Assembly: GCF_040581485.1 (NCBI RefSeq)
Contig: NC_090132.1
Span: forward strand, 15,568,146 to 15,632,145
Origin: Linepithema humile
Taxonomy: Eukaryota > Arthropoda > Insecta > Hymenoptera > Formicidae
Reading direction: 5' to 3'
DNA length: 64,000 bases
Shown here in pieces: positions 22,431 to 35,576 of this stretch. The translations under genes and the position numbers were made by a program. Below the pieces are notes generated by a model. The model saw nothing but the letters and a program-made list of their open reading frames with translations. It was not told where the DNA came from and searched no databases. Numbering within the stretch: the stretch's first letter is position 1; every line of letters begins with the position of its first letter.

Positions 22431-24384
22431 TTATTGTATTTCGTACTTTAACGTGGAGAAGAGAAGATTATTCTTCTAGCTCCAATATTAAAAATTTACA
22501 ACTATCTTTTTATTTGTGCTTTGTCCATGTGCGTAGCCACATCAAATAAATAATGACTCAGCTATCTCGGATCTTGGGAGTTGTTATTATTTATTATGTT
22601 AGATTACATTATATTACTGCCACGATAATTAATTACCGCGTCTTCGTGAATTTTTGAACCGGTTTGTTATGAAACAGCCGGCGGAATTCGCGCAATTCTT
22701 AAAGTTTTCAATTTGTTGTAATAATTTTTAATTTATTCGTTCTCAATAATTTTTACAATATCTTGAGAATGCTGTTTGTCAAGTGGTTTTCTCTGCCGTT
22801 TGCAGAGTAATTTTCCAAGAAAAATGTCGAATTTTAAACTGAAATAAACGCAATAGGCGCAACTCATAATCAATAACGCGCGTTATCAGCTATTCGTGTC
22901 CATCACGACGTGTCGCAACGATCCAATCGATACTATCGTACTATCATTCGGCTAATGCGACACGTTAATGTACACAGCGCGACACGGTCGCGCCTGTCCG
23001 TGCCGTATTCGATTATCGCGAATCGTTATCACTTCGCTCACCCACGAGCGTCAATAGAAGTTTTTTTCGAAATTGGGAAACTTTATTTTATTTTTCCATT
23101 CGAGTTCGTCGCCACGCGCCCGCCGTTCAATTGCGAACCCCCCTTGATATAGAAACCAGTCCCGGAGCACCCCCGTGACCTGATATCCTCCCCTTCTCCC
23201 CCCCCCTCCCTCCCCTTCTCTATCCGCACGAGAGAGATTCGCTACTCCCGCCTTCCGCTTCCAGCAACCGTCCAGTTTTTCTTGGGCGCGTCAGTTCCGT
23301 TTCCTCCTCCCCGCCCACGTCCTTCGTCCTCTCTTTCTCTTCCTTCCGCCGCCAGTCGAGAATCCTTACACGCTCTTGGCCGGTCCAAGTGGCCGAGCCC
23401 AACGGGGGGGCGCCCGTCAAGTGTGTTTGCTCTCTTTTTCGCGAGAACCGCCGTTTCCTCGTTTCGCCACCCCCGCCCGCCCGCCCGGTTTCCTTCGCAG
23501 GACCTTCGCCGACGTCCTTCTTCTAAGTAGCAGAAAGAAGTTCTTTTATAACTTTCGGATTGTGCTGTTCCGTCCATCTCCGTTCTTCTACGTGCAGGTC
23601 GTTTTCCTTTCAGACCGTCGGTTTTCTCCTTCCATTATCAACCAAGTCTTCCTTCAGTCTCTTCTTCGTCCGTCTATGTTTTCGCTTTCTCATTTCCACC
23701 TCGTTTCTATCCGTTCAACCTGCTTACGTTGTCTCGCGCTTCACTCGATCTTTCTTATTTTCGCCGGCATTTTCGTCTCTCTTTTCGGCAGATTTTGCTA
23801 GGAGAAGGGCTGACAGAGTTTTAATTAAGTAACGCATTCGCAGCAACATGTTTGGCGATTCGTTTTTTCTATGTTTTCCGGTCGCATTGATTCCCTCGTT
23901 TTGCGCTTTATCCGTCCGTCAACGTGTTTTCCTATCCGCAAGGCATTTTAAAGTGAATTCTGCACATGTTTGCATTGAGGATAGAAAGAGTGCAAGCAAA
24001 CTTGTAAGAAGATTTGACACAACTGGAGGTATATTATTTATAACGTGAATATACATTGTGCACTAAATATTATGCTAAATAACATTTTAAATTTCACTCA
24101 GGTTTCATTGAATTGCGGCATTTGTCATCATTACGTGAATGCGCACAATGCGTAAAAGAAAATTACGCGCGGTGTCATTATTAAATACCTCAGAAGCCGC
24201 TCTTCATTTCTGTGAATCAGAAATTTGTTCCGATTCACACTCTCACGGCCCTTTCGTCGAAATTTCCTTCTGTTTGCTAAACCGTCTGATTGGACTCACT
24301 GTGCCGTACGTAATTACACTTCATGCTTTTCCCTTTTCTTCTACCTTTAGTTTTATCCATTTTTCGCGTTGACGCCTACTCTTA
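22431..24384. other. Spacer including a pyrimidine-rich, CpG-rich block
   Basis: 22431-22870 is AT-rich. 23160-23800 is unusually C+T-rich on the plus strand and CpG-rich. The long frames in it (for example 23376-23801) translate to low-complexity Ser/Phe/Arg-rich peptides and look like by-products of the composition. No gene recognised. Confidence 0.5.
23182..23222. repeat. Polypyrimidine low-complexity tract
   Basis: About 40 bases almost purely C and T on the plus strand, including a run of nine C. Confidence 0.85.
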
Positions 24385-24937
24385 TACAGGGCGACCATTG
24401 GAAAGGTGTCTAAAGCTGTAACTTTATCACAAATAGGCAGAACAATATGAACGTCATTTTGTAGAGGAAACTTGTCAATTTTATCCCATACAGTATAAAA
24501 AAGGTACATAATAATTAAGTAATTAAAATAAACATTAGAAAAAGAATGCTACAAATCTGGGCGTTCAATGATAAATATTTTCAAAGTGTTGTCTATTGAG
24601 ATTGGCACAGAAACTCGAAAGTTTGAAAATTGTTAAATATACTTTTCAACGAGACGGAAAAATACTGAATGCATTTTTAAATACTCTACTTCAGCTTATC
24701 ATTGTTTTTCAATCGACTACATTTTGAAAATATTTATTATATTATATTTATTGAGCGCTCAAACAAATTGCATTTTTTATCTTGTTTATTTCAATTACTT
24801 AATTATTGTATACTTTTTTCATATTATGGAATAAAATTAACGGGTTTCCTTTGAAAAAATAAATTTATTTCATTTTGCATATTTGTTGCAAAGGCATAAC
24901 AGTTTATTTTAGACAACTCTTCAATGGTCATCCTGTA
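24385..24937. mobile_element. 553-bp non-autonomous TIR element, TA target
   Basis: TACAGGGCGACCATTGGAAA at the left is mirrored by the right end (...TCAATGGTCATCCTGTA) over about 30 bp. TA stands on both sides (24383-24384 and 24938-24939). CAGGGTG.CC-type termini on TA sites are common in arthropod mariner-like elements. The interior is AT-rich with no transposase. Confidence 0.65.
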
Positions 24938-27900
24938 TAAGGTTTCTCATGTTACTTAACAACCATTTATGACGTAATTCTAATGCTTGAGATGTGTGTG
25001 AATAAAAACATTATTTATTAATAAGGATTTATTAATTAATATTTACGGCAAAATGTGTAAAATGTTCAAAAACGTTATAAATTTTATTAATGTATTCCTT
25101 TTTAATTGAAAAATATACTGTAGATAAAGTTGAAAATTTTAAATATAAGTTTTAGCACTGCAAATTTTAAGAAGACTTTGTGCTTTATTAATTATATGTA
25201 TAATTATAAAAAATAATGCAGAGAAACTCAAAATATTATTGATAATTTTTGAGGTGGACTATAAGTTTGACAAAATTATAGGATAGATCTTTCAGGAAAT
25301 TTTCCCCCTTCAACTTTTTTGTTTAATGTTGCGAAATCTGTTTTAATCTGAGAGCAGAATTATTAAATTTAAGAAATGTTCGGAAGATATGCTGAATTAT
25401 GCAAACTATGCAGGGCTGTCATCGTAATTGAAATTGAACGGAGAGTTTGTTTCACTTCCGGGTTATTTTCATGGGAAAATTTGCACATTCCAATTCGTAA
25501 CGCGCGAGTCTGCTGTCGAGAAGCATTGATCGCATCACGCGCTTTCCTTTCTCTTCCCAAAGTAAATACCTATCCAAGGCTGTAACACGCTGTAGGCTGT
25601 AGGAGGTCGTGTCGTTCGGTGACGTTGAGATGAAATTGCCGGCGCCGCCCTTGATTAAATGAAACTTTCGGCGCGAAGGGTCGAACTTCGGGAGAAAGTG
25701 TTGTTGGAACCATGCATACGGGTATGCTTGTGTAAAAGGAGAACTATGTGTCAACAAGTACGCAGCGCGAAAGAGACGAAGCGTATTCGCGACTTTAAGT
25801 GTCAGAGCTTATCGACATCTAACTGCGCGTGTAAACACGTGTGATAAGAAATCTACTGCGCAATTAAAGTAAGTAAGTAAACTAATAGACTTTTATTTCC
25901 TGTGAAAATGTTGTGCAAATTTATAAGGAATTTTTTCCTTTAAACTTACAGTTAGATTATGATTAAAAGTGTGATTACGAAGAGATAATAAATAGGGCAT
26001 ATAAAATCAGAACAATTTTGGTAATCGTGGATTACAGTTTGCGATTGTGTGCAATTATGTCGCACATCTCGTTTCTGGCAACCAGCCCCTCCCCCCGTCT
26101 AGCTATTTAATTTACCAGATTTAAATTTAAAAAATCTGTGAAGAGTATAATTTATATACGTAATATGTATGCATGGTATCCAAAAATTACGTTCTATTTT
26201 GTAAATTTTTTTAGTTAATAACTTTTTATTAAACAACAAGCGCTAGTTTCCGGTGGTTCTCAAGGCTGTGAGACAATATATGTTAAGATCAAAGTCATTG
26301 GAGCTGCATCCCTTATATGGTTACCAAAACATTTAAAAAAATCTTTTTAATATTTTATTTCCTGAATTTTTAGGCATCCTGTATAAGCTTAGTAAATTGA
26401 AATAATAAAGGATATCTGTAGCGAACTTCACTGCCCGCCAACTTTTTGCAATACTTCTACTCACTTGGATAGTGATGCTAACGAGATAACTTTTAAAAAA
26501 GTAACGGTATTTAATCTTTTAATTGCGAAAGTTGTAGGCGCCATAAATGGTGTATATATACATTTTCCACTTGTTTTAATAAATATATATAATAAACGCG
26601 GTTGGTAATTTGTGATAAATTATATATAACACGTCATTAAAAATACTGAATTTTATATGACAATCTATTATTTTTAAAAATGTTATAAAAATTGAATTAT
26701 ATTGTTATTCGCTACGATATTATCGCGAAATTTAATATTTGTTCTATTTTTAATTATACCAGTTATTTAACGTAATTAAAATATAATAACATAAATGTAC
26801 TTAACGAGTTTTTTTCAGATAATTATATCATAATACACATTTTGAAGTGCTCGTAATTCAGTAATTTACAAAGTGCTTATTATGGAAAAATATGGTAATT
26901 ACTATTTGCATTGTCCATAATTTTTCAAACGCGCTGCAGGATTCACTTATACGTGACATCGTCAAATGAAAAATCAATAATAAGTAAATAACAAATAATG
27001 TGACTTTACTTTCTGCGATGTTATAAGACAATAAAAATGATATTTTTTTATGCTAATGTATTTTTCAAAATTAAACTACATTTTCCTCATTTTCTTTTAT
27101 TGTGGCGCCAATCTACGATATCACATAAATCGCACAGAATCAATGTTTATAGAATTGCCTCAGATTTTACAGGATTGAGCTATCATCTAGAGCTAAATTT
27201 ATCTTATTTTTCCATCATAAATCAAATTACAATCTATAAAAAAAAGAAGGAATAAACGTGAGTGGCAATATAAATTCATTTAATCTGTTATCTTGATTTT
27301 ATTTTTATCTTGATTTCATCTTCATCGCTTTTACATTTTTCGATAAAAGCAGCCAATAAAAACCAATTTATGCAACGGAAGGCTGATACTTAAATAAAAT
27401 GAAATATTCTGGTAAGTCTAGCTATTCTTTCTCAAATAGAGTCATCCATTCCGCGCGCGTGTTCACCTTTATTCCTGCCTTTATTCGTGTAAATCACGGA
27501 ATTTACTCCGTGACGGCTATTCGCGCTCTACCGCTGCTAAAACCCGAAGTGTTCCACGAAATTATATGGTCGCCGAACGATCCCAGATCGACTGACCTTA
27601 CAAGTGTCGACACTGTGTCGTCCGAGATTCGCGGCTTTAAAGAAGAGCCCGGGCTACCTGTGTATCCCATGGATCGGGGTGAGTTTACGGCGACCGTAAA
27701 AACGAGATTTACGCAAGCTGTAAACGTGACCGACGTGAGTTCTGGCGTGAGGACCTATCGTGAGATCCTGACTGGGCGCGCGCTTGTACTTTGCAACTAC
27801 GGTGGTCGTTCGATAGGAAAGATACTTTCTGAGTCTAAATAGCGTGATGAAGTGAGCACCCACTGTTCTGAAATTCTCCCGTCGGGGAAAGAGTTTCCTA

Positions 27901-29449
27901 AAGACACCGTGTAATCAAGATTTCGATGAGAATTGCCCGCAATAAGTTCGCGACTGCAATCATTTCGCTCGATGTGATTGTAATACCTGAGAAACGCGCC
28001 TCGCAAAGGGCAGAATATTTGAAATTTTTAGAGTTTTTTATCATATAAATTCAATGCTTCGAAGACTTCTTGTAAGAAGTTGCTTATTCATGAAAAATAA
28101 AAAAAAAAGAAAACATGTTTAGGCAGTTTAAAGATATTTCGAGGAAAAAGCCTTACGAGAAAGTCGAAAGAAAAATTAATAAATATTTTATACAATACAA
28201 TTTTGCCACATTTGTAATAATAATGTGCATAGAGCGGTAGTAGTTATTTGTATCACGAATATACGTATAGTAGAAAAATAATTTCGGCCAATGTGTATCA
28301 TAAAAAACTATATATGTATGTCTGTGACATGCCTTTATGCGCAATTAAATCGCAGTCGCGTAAATGCAAGCGCTAATGGAACTCGTATAAATATTATATG
28401 TTTTGCAAATGATTAAATTGTAAAGGTTATTCTAATGAGAGGGTGTGTTATTGAATTGAAATAGATATTGAGTAATAAATTAGAATGAAAATGTACAAAT
28501 AAAATGTATATATTATTACTAATATTTTCTTAGTAGCATTTTTAATAATATTTATTGCTACGCTTAAATCTGAAAGCAGTGCAATTTATTAAACACTCCT
28601 AAAAGTGAAATAAGTGAATAAATCAAAAGGGATTTATATAAAATGTCTTTTTTTTAACTATTATACATTCACAGACAAAGTAAATTGGATTTTTTTTGGA
28701 AGAAATGCTATACACATCCAAATGTGATTGATTAGCATTTAGTTTAATTTAGCATTTATAGTTCCATTTATTTTCAAAATTTCTTACACTATTGTCCACT
28801 GACAAAATATATTTGTTTTTGTTGCTGTTTGATTGTACTGCGTTAATGATTTCTTGACGGCGAGTTGCGCGCATTACTTCTCTAAGTGATTATGACAATG
28901 TTACGAACGGATAGAAGGTCTTTGTTCTCTCTTGCGTGACAGAATAGGTACTTTGACTTTGGTTTATAGCAACAAGTAGCGTCAGGTAATTCCATTCTCT
29001 CTCATTAAACGACTATGCGGGAATACGTAGATCTCAGGCCGGCAGTTTCGTTTGAAGCTTATTTGCGCTTGGAAAAGCGGTAAAAGTCTTAAATGTCCTC
29101 GGGAACACGAGAAGCGTACCTTTGAATCTCTCGTGTTTCTTTCATTCTGCGCTCTTCCATTTGTCTTTGCACATTATGTAATACATAATAACTCATTCGT
29201 ACGGAAATTTTAATTGCACACAACATATAAATCTCTAGATTGTTACTCAGACAGTTTTTAAAAAATACATGAAAGCTTATATTAAAAAATAATTAGAAAT
29301 GAAACAACTGTTTCTCGTATTTCTGTCACTGAACTATTTCGTTATCTTCTGCATGAGCAATATCGAGTTGATAAATTCGTAAAGGAAGTGTAACAAAATT
29401 AGCGCACACATTATTATACAGCGGATTCATTAAGAGTACCGCGGACAAA
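24938..29449. other. Spacer, no recognised gene
   Basis: AT-rich spacer with GC-richer stretches at about 25420-25850 and 27440-28000. The second holds a 147-codon plus-strand frame (27399-27842) without recognisable domain. A lone CATCCTGTATAAG at about 26387-26398 resembles one end of the 24385 element family; I found no partner. Confidence 0.45.
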
Positions 29450-29473
29450 TAATTAGACGCGCGCGTCTAATTA
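29450..29473. repeat. 24-bp perfect palindrome with TAATTA ends
   Basis: TAATTAGACGCG followed directly by its exact reverse complement. The centre is alternating CG and each end is a TAATTA core. Confidence 0.9.
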
Positions 29474-32400
29474 ATGACAAGCGATGCGTTCTCGCAACAA
29501 TCGCATAATGATATCATTTTATTTGATTAACACCGGGTCTTGCTATCAAGGAACGCGAGCTTGCACTCGCGAGAGCAACGGAATTGGTTAGAGAAACAAA
29601 ATGATGATGATTTGTAATTCCGCGCAATTATGCCCGCTGCCGTTAACGACATCGCGAATGAGACAGGTCGACGCAAACTGATAGAATCTCATTAAAATCG
29701 CATCGCAGAACGAGTGAACAGTCCAATGGAGTACAAATATGTACACGCAATTATTCCGATCTGTACAAGATAATAATGCATGGCGCAATTGGTTTTTCGT
29801 TTACATTTCATTATATCACGTTTTGTCATAATAAGGACGTGTCTCAAGAATGGCGAAAAATAATGGGAGAATAAACATGAATAAATACAAGATTTGATAT
29901 CCTCTTTTCTGCTTTTTGAAAAGTTACTGCGATAAATATTTCCAGTATAATATAGTTTATATCTTCATGTAGAAACTGGGACTCCGAAGTTTCATGTGAT
30001 CGATGAATTCGGACAGTCCGAATCTGAATATTGAATGTCAAACAGATCGATTTTTTCGAAGATAAATTCGGACAGTTCGGATTTACCGTTACGAGATGTC
30101 TGTTTAATGTAGTTGTTGACGAGTATGTTTTATAAATTTCTTTATACATTTTACTGTATTTCGTTTTGTATATTTGTTCTTGTAAAATGTTCCCAAATCC
30201 AACTTTTTTTTTGACATTTTTAAATATTGTTGAAGAACTAATGCGTAAAGTTAGGCTAAAATAACGTTTTTTGTTTACAATGCGTAAGACGTTTCCTCTA
30301 ATTTTCTTTACTGATTGAATTGTTCGAATCTCCAGACGTAACGAATTGACATTACGATCGATCTCGGCTCAAGTTGAACCACTCGAAAAGTTCGAACTTG
30401 ACACTCACTTTTTATCGAACTGTCCGAACGGATGGAGCAAACGATACGTTCGATTCTCTTGTTTGAACTCTACAGTGCTATCTCAAATTTGATAGAAATC
30501 ATTCGTGAAGTGTATTATAAGTTATAACATATAAAAAACATAATACATCATAAATCTCACATTCTGCACAAAATATGTTTGTCTTTTTTTTCTTTAAGCA
30601 CTCTCTTCTCTTTCTTTCTAAAACAAATATATAAATTATGATAGCTCTCTTTTATTACACAATAAATTATTAGTTAAAATAAGCTAGAGCTGTGTTAACG
30701 TGCTCTATTATTTTAATTCTTTATTACTGTACATGCGTTTCGGCTCTAAGGATTTGGCCATCTTCAGTGTACAATTTAATCTAAACGCATCATTAATTCT
30801 AAACGCAAATTTATACGCAACGCAATCCGGTTTTTTTTCTATAATTAGGTGTAATCTCTGTGAGAAATCTCTGTGATTATCGATAATATGTCATTTCTGT
30901 AAAAATAAACCTGGATGCTATATATAAAACCATATAAAAAAAGACGAAATAAAAGCTGACGAGTGTTATAAATGAAACGAAAATTTTAATACGCCAAGGA
31001 TATCCCGAGTTCATAAGTCGATGGCCGCAAGGGGTAGCGAGGATAGTCAAAGGGTTAATATCGGCCTTAATTTCGGCTTTGCCAACACGGGATATCGTGT
31101 TCTGCAAACATAACCGCGTTAAGATCCGACGAACATACAGTCTCGATAGCCTCGCACTGCGTCGCCGCTGGGAGAGGAGGACCGACGCGGACGTGGCGGA
31201 TGGGTGTTCGGGGGTGATCGGGGGTGGTTCTGCCGCATAAAGGATCGCGGGCATTCGACACCGTGGCAGTAAGCGCCGCGACGTCCGTCGAGGACGCAGC
31301 ATACAGCGCTCGCACGTGAAAACTTGTGTCACGTGGTTACCGAACTGCCGGTGCATGTCTCCTGATATTTCTGTGCAAATCGGAGGATAGTCATTTATTC
31401 ATATTTTTCGTGGAAAAAAAGAATCGAATTGTGGTCGCAAAGAAATTTTGCTAATTCAAAGGTGACTACAATTTCGTAGTCGCGGCGAATGAATAAAACT
31501 TTTGTCGCATTAAAAAAGATCTTCCCTTTTCGAAAATATATTTTGTTTGGTTTATTCATGTTGTAAATTAAATGTCCATTCGATAATGAACGTTCGCTCG
31601 ATACGCGCTTCAAGTAAATTTGTTTTGTAATATCGGTGAATAATGAAAAAGCTGCAAATATTGAATGCTGTATGTGCTGATCGATGTGAATCTGACTGTA
31701 TCTGTAGCTTAATTGTTAATGACAATTGCTGTGGCAACGAGTTGTTATGCACATCGGAGAGAGGTACGCTTTACAGTACAAGTTTATATTAATTTTACCT
31801 AAAGAGAGGTTTTTTTTATAAGTGATCCACTAAAAATATGGAACCAGATGTTGTATAATTGCTATTCAAAAATGCGTCTCTCTCATTGTGTTACAATATT
31901 GACATATTTTTAGCGTGGTATATTTGCAAAATTAAACCATAAAATAGAATGTAATATAAGAAATTTTCTACAATAATTTTGAAAAACATTTTAATTACTT
32001 GTGATTTTGAGATACTTCTTTTACAGTGGCTTTTGTGTAATAAATTGTAGCATTTTTATTTTAACATCGAATTGATCTTTATTGACTCAAAAAGAATTAA
32101 AAATATACATATATTAAAGCGCACATTGTATGTGCAGTTTTGGATTATCGCTTTATATAGTCAAATTATTTTTTGTTAAATGCAAAGTGCTATCTTTATA
32201 TTTTATGTGGAATTTTTATCAGCTAACTGTTACTTTTTGTACAACTTCAATATTTTTTTGTGAAATAGCCGATAATAGGATAATTAATTCGAGTCGCTAT
32301 CAAATAGATTCTCGGAGTAATTTTACTTTACAGCATTCTATATTCTTCTCAAGAGTCTTATTAAACACTCTGCATAATGTAACCGTGACGAGACTAGCTG

Positions 32401-35291
32401 GCACAATTAAGAATTAAGTTGAACGGACACTCGAGGAATTGTAGCATATCCTGCCAGAACACGTGAGAGAAGTCTCGTGTAAGTTTGAAAGTAATTATCG
32501 AAAGAATGGATAATGTTCCTCTAGAAACTATCGTGCAAGAATATCTGAATCGAATATTTGTCGATTTAAAACCGTTAAGTTGCCAAAGAATTTGATATCT
32601 AGAATATTATTTACGTGCATTTTTAAAATTATATAAATGTACATCTAAGTACCGAAAAAATATGATACGCATATTAAAATTGTTAGAAATAAAAATAATA
32701 CACGAAAAATATGACAATTACGAATTGATTGAACAAATCGTCTATTTTGCGGCGCAAAGCTTTTAACAAAACTGAAAAAAAATAATGTAATTTAATTGAA
32801 AATAAATTGTGAAAATTTATAGTCTAAAATATATATGTCTGCTACGCTTTATTTTCGATAGAAATTCAAGATCCTATTAATAAATTCTCACTGTGTAAGC
32901 TCATTGTATAATTTGTGAATACATTATGATATTATCGAGCTTAATTTTCGAGACCAAATTTGAGATAGCACTTTGCATTTCAACAAAGAATAATTCTGCT
33001 GTGTGAAGCGATAATCGAAAAATCGATAATTTACTTGTAAATAATTAGATTTAATATAAAGAATCAGTGGAAGAGAGCCAGAAGTTTATTAATAGTTTGA
33101 ATATCGAGTAAAGCGAGTATGTAATGACATTATACATACATATGTATGTATGTGTGTGCGTATACTCGGGTCGTAAATTGAATTTCAAACAAATAAACGC
33201 GTAAATATAGTTCAGAGTTGGTCACCGCGAAACCCAAGTCGGAAACGTCGCGCACTTATTAGCACAGATTGTACTTAGCTTATTTTCCGAGACGTAATGG
33301 TCCGAATAGCGTCTCGTCGTAGAGAGAGCTGGCGAAATCATTTTTGCTTTCCTTTTAATGCATTCTTCTTGGCTTTCATCCTATATGCTTGCTACTAGTG
33401 AGACAATCGACGCGTTTTTCAGGGAAAAGCGCGGAACTACTTTTCAGAAATATTACGGAGAAAATGCGGGGAAAATTAAAGTTGGGAAAATTAAAAACTG
33501 TACCCGGTACAAATGCTATAACGACCATTTGAAATTGCAGGGGATTTATTCCATCGGGAAAAAGTTTGACGAAATTCGCAATTAAAATTATAATATAAAT
33601 TTTTTTAAAAAGAACGATGAAACAATCACAATTTACAATTTTTATAGATTTTACAAGTTTGATATAAAGAAAACGCCTTATCCTACGCGTTAGCTGCCCA
33701 TAAAACAATGGATTAATAAATAAAAGATTTGGTGATGAAAAACTAATGAAATTGTAATATCTGCTTTTTCCATCGTTCCTAAAAATATATAAACAATAAA
33801 TAATTACCATAATTAGTCGTAAAACATTCTTACCGCTGCAGTTTTCAGGTAACGCGAGTACGCGCTAAGTTTCGAGTAGTCGGAGTCAACGTCGAGCGAA
33901 GCGAAGTTATCTCTGAAACGTACGCGGGAAAAACTTTTAACACGACGATACGTCCGGCCGTCTAACATATTCGAAGGAGAGATGCGCGAACTCGTTTCGT
34001 TGTTGCTCGTAAAATTTTCGATTACCGCGACGATGGATATGTCCTACGTGAAATGGGCATAAATGTAATTTAAAGTTGCTCGCTGACGAGGAGGCTGCGC
34101 CGAGGAAACGCGTGCGAGAAGTTCGCGGCGGAACATAATGCGCGGCAATTCCGCGTATAAGGACGACGACGACAATGTAATTCCTCTGCGGCAGCGACCG
34201 ACTTTAAAAGGCAGAACTTAATTCATTCTGCGGCGCACGGCCTCGTCCGCAGATCGGAAACTTTTTACCGGCGGCGCAGCCCCTTTCGCCTCTCCCCTCT
34301 TGAAAGGCGAACTCGGTTCTCTTTCCTTCGATTCGTGCTGCATTATTCATGGAGCCTGGCAATTACAATTTCCTCGAGTCCGGCCGTGCGAAAGAGAATT
34401 AAAAGCGATCCCGGTTTCATCGACTTGCCGATTGCTCCGATCGACGTGCAAATTAATGGCCGTGTTACTCAATTGCGCAATACAAGCCAAAAATAAAACG
34501 CGAGAAGATGGGACGTTTTACAAAAAAACTTGACAATTCAACACGAATAATAAGTTATATAAATTTATAGTGTCGCCGTAAAATTAATTTCTAGTGTTGC
34601 GAGAAGCAGATGGCGCAAATTAATTTAGTTGCTTTATATTTTACATAGAAATTAATGTCTTACTTGCAAGCTGTAATTTTACACATTTATGGATTATTGA
34701 TTAAAACTTTCAGATAATAATAAATCTATTTTGATGTAATTTTAGATGGTCAGACGGAGCGCGCTGTTCGTTATTAAAAGCTGAAAAATAAAGTGGTTGA
34801 AGAATATAAACAATTACGCAGAGAGCTAAATATATAATTATAAAAGTCTGTTTTTCATCCACTTACACGCCCATCGACACGCTCCCGTTCGAAAATGTCA
34901 AATATGTGAAAGACGAGTGCATCGCGCGAAGTAATTCTGGCATCAAAGGCGTCAGAGGAATTTTCATAATGATCAGAGAAACTGATCATATCGCCAATCG
35001 TTGGCGCGCGAATGCGACGATGCTAATTTGCCGGAAAATATTTGTTTTCCTCGCGAATGGAGAACGGCGTAAATCGAGAGGGCTGTTGCAGCTTCGGAAA
35101 GCACTTCTGTCGACCTGAGGAAAATATGTCGCAGATCAAGATCGGGCAAGTAGCGTCGAGCGGAAGGTAGAACCTGCGCGACGGTTTATACGTTCCGCTG
35201 TGGCCTCCGAAACTTCTCGGCAGTTTCGATCGACGATCCGGAACTCGTCGGGCGCTTGGATTAACTTAAGAATGAGACACGTCGTGATATT
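29474..35291. other. Spacer with islands and diverged repeats
   Basis: Contains a thrice-repeated TTCGGACAGT motif (30007-30430), CpG-rich stretches (31040-31340, 33840-34530, 34860-35290) and a diverged inverted repeat (32137-32195 against 32964-33022). Overlapping frames at 30877-31356 (minus) are GC-driven. No gene recognised. Confidence 0.45.
32137..33022. repeat. Diverged inverted repeat, about 58-bp arms
   Basis: The arm at 32137-32195 (ending AAATGCAAAGTGCTATCT) and the arm at 32964-33022 (beginning AGATAGCACTTTGCATTT) are reverse complements at roughly three quarters identity. The 770 bp between them is AT-rich. It may be the ends of an old DNA transposon. A related GTGCTATCTCAAATTT lies at about 30476. 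Confidence 0.45.
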
Positions 35292-35576
35292 ATGGGACAC
35301 TTGGAGAACTGTTTAGACGGCTTATCCAGGCGGACGTCGAAGAGGTCCTGCGAGAAGGCGTCGCGGCGCCTGAGGTCTTTGATCGCCAAGGCGAGAAGAT
35401 GGGGCCTGACGACCGAGGAGGTCGCCGAGTTGCCGACGATGAAGAGGCTGGTGCCGACCCGCGTCACCTCGACCTCCACTGTATGGACGACCTTGGCTAT
35501 GATCGCGCTCGTCCTCGGCGGCGGCATCGTCCTGGCGTACATATGCGCACCTTGCATCACGAGGGGCGGAACGTGA
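35292..35576 (+). CDS. Predicted 94-residue single-pass membrane protein
   Basis: I do not recognise this protein. The frame begins at the first ATG after an in-frame TAA about 30 bp upstream and ends at TGA. Third codon positions are strongly G/C (runs such as ATC GTC CTG GCG TAC), well above the local base composition, which favours true coding use; the other two long frames over the same DNA look like shadows. Residues 1-65 are rich in Arg/Lys (SRRTSKRSCEKASRRLRSL, then LTTEEVAELPTMKRL). Residues about 67-88 (TVWTTLAMIALVLGGGIVLA) form one hydrophobic span, and a short tail with two Cys follows. Positive charges before the span suggest a cytosolic N-terminus and tail-anchor-like topology. 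It stands alone in a long gene-poor interval. It could also be the last exon of a longer gene, since AG acceptors lie just upstream. Confidence 0.45.
   Translation: MGHLENCLDGLSRRTSKRSCEKASRRLRSLIAKARRWGLTTEEVAELPTMKRLVPTRVTSTSTVWTTLAMIALVLGGGIVLAYICAPCITRGGT

Noticed and set aside
23376..23801. 141-codon plus-strand frame
   Set aside because: Low-complexity Ser/Phe/Arg composition that follows from the pyrimidine-rich strand; other frames over the same DNA are equally open.
27399..27842. 147-codon plus-strand frame
   Set aside because: Long, but no domain, signal or splice context I recognise, and codon use is not clearly biased. It contains a small TCACGGA/TCCGTGA hairpin. Kept only as a spacer note; conservation data would be needed.
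30877..31356. 159-codon minus-strand frame with a hydrophobic C-terminal stretch
   Set aside because: The hydrophobic part is AT-rich spacer translated by chance and the first half is Arg/Pro-rich from CpG-rich DNA; an overlapping 82-codon frame has better third-position bias, but neither has homology I recognise.
33376..33810. 144-codon minus-strand frame
   Set aside because: Ile/Phe/Tyr/Asn-rich translation typical of AT-rich noncoding DNA.
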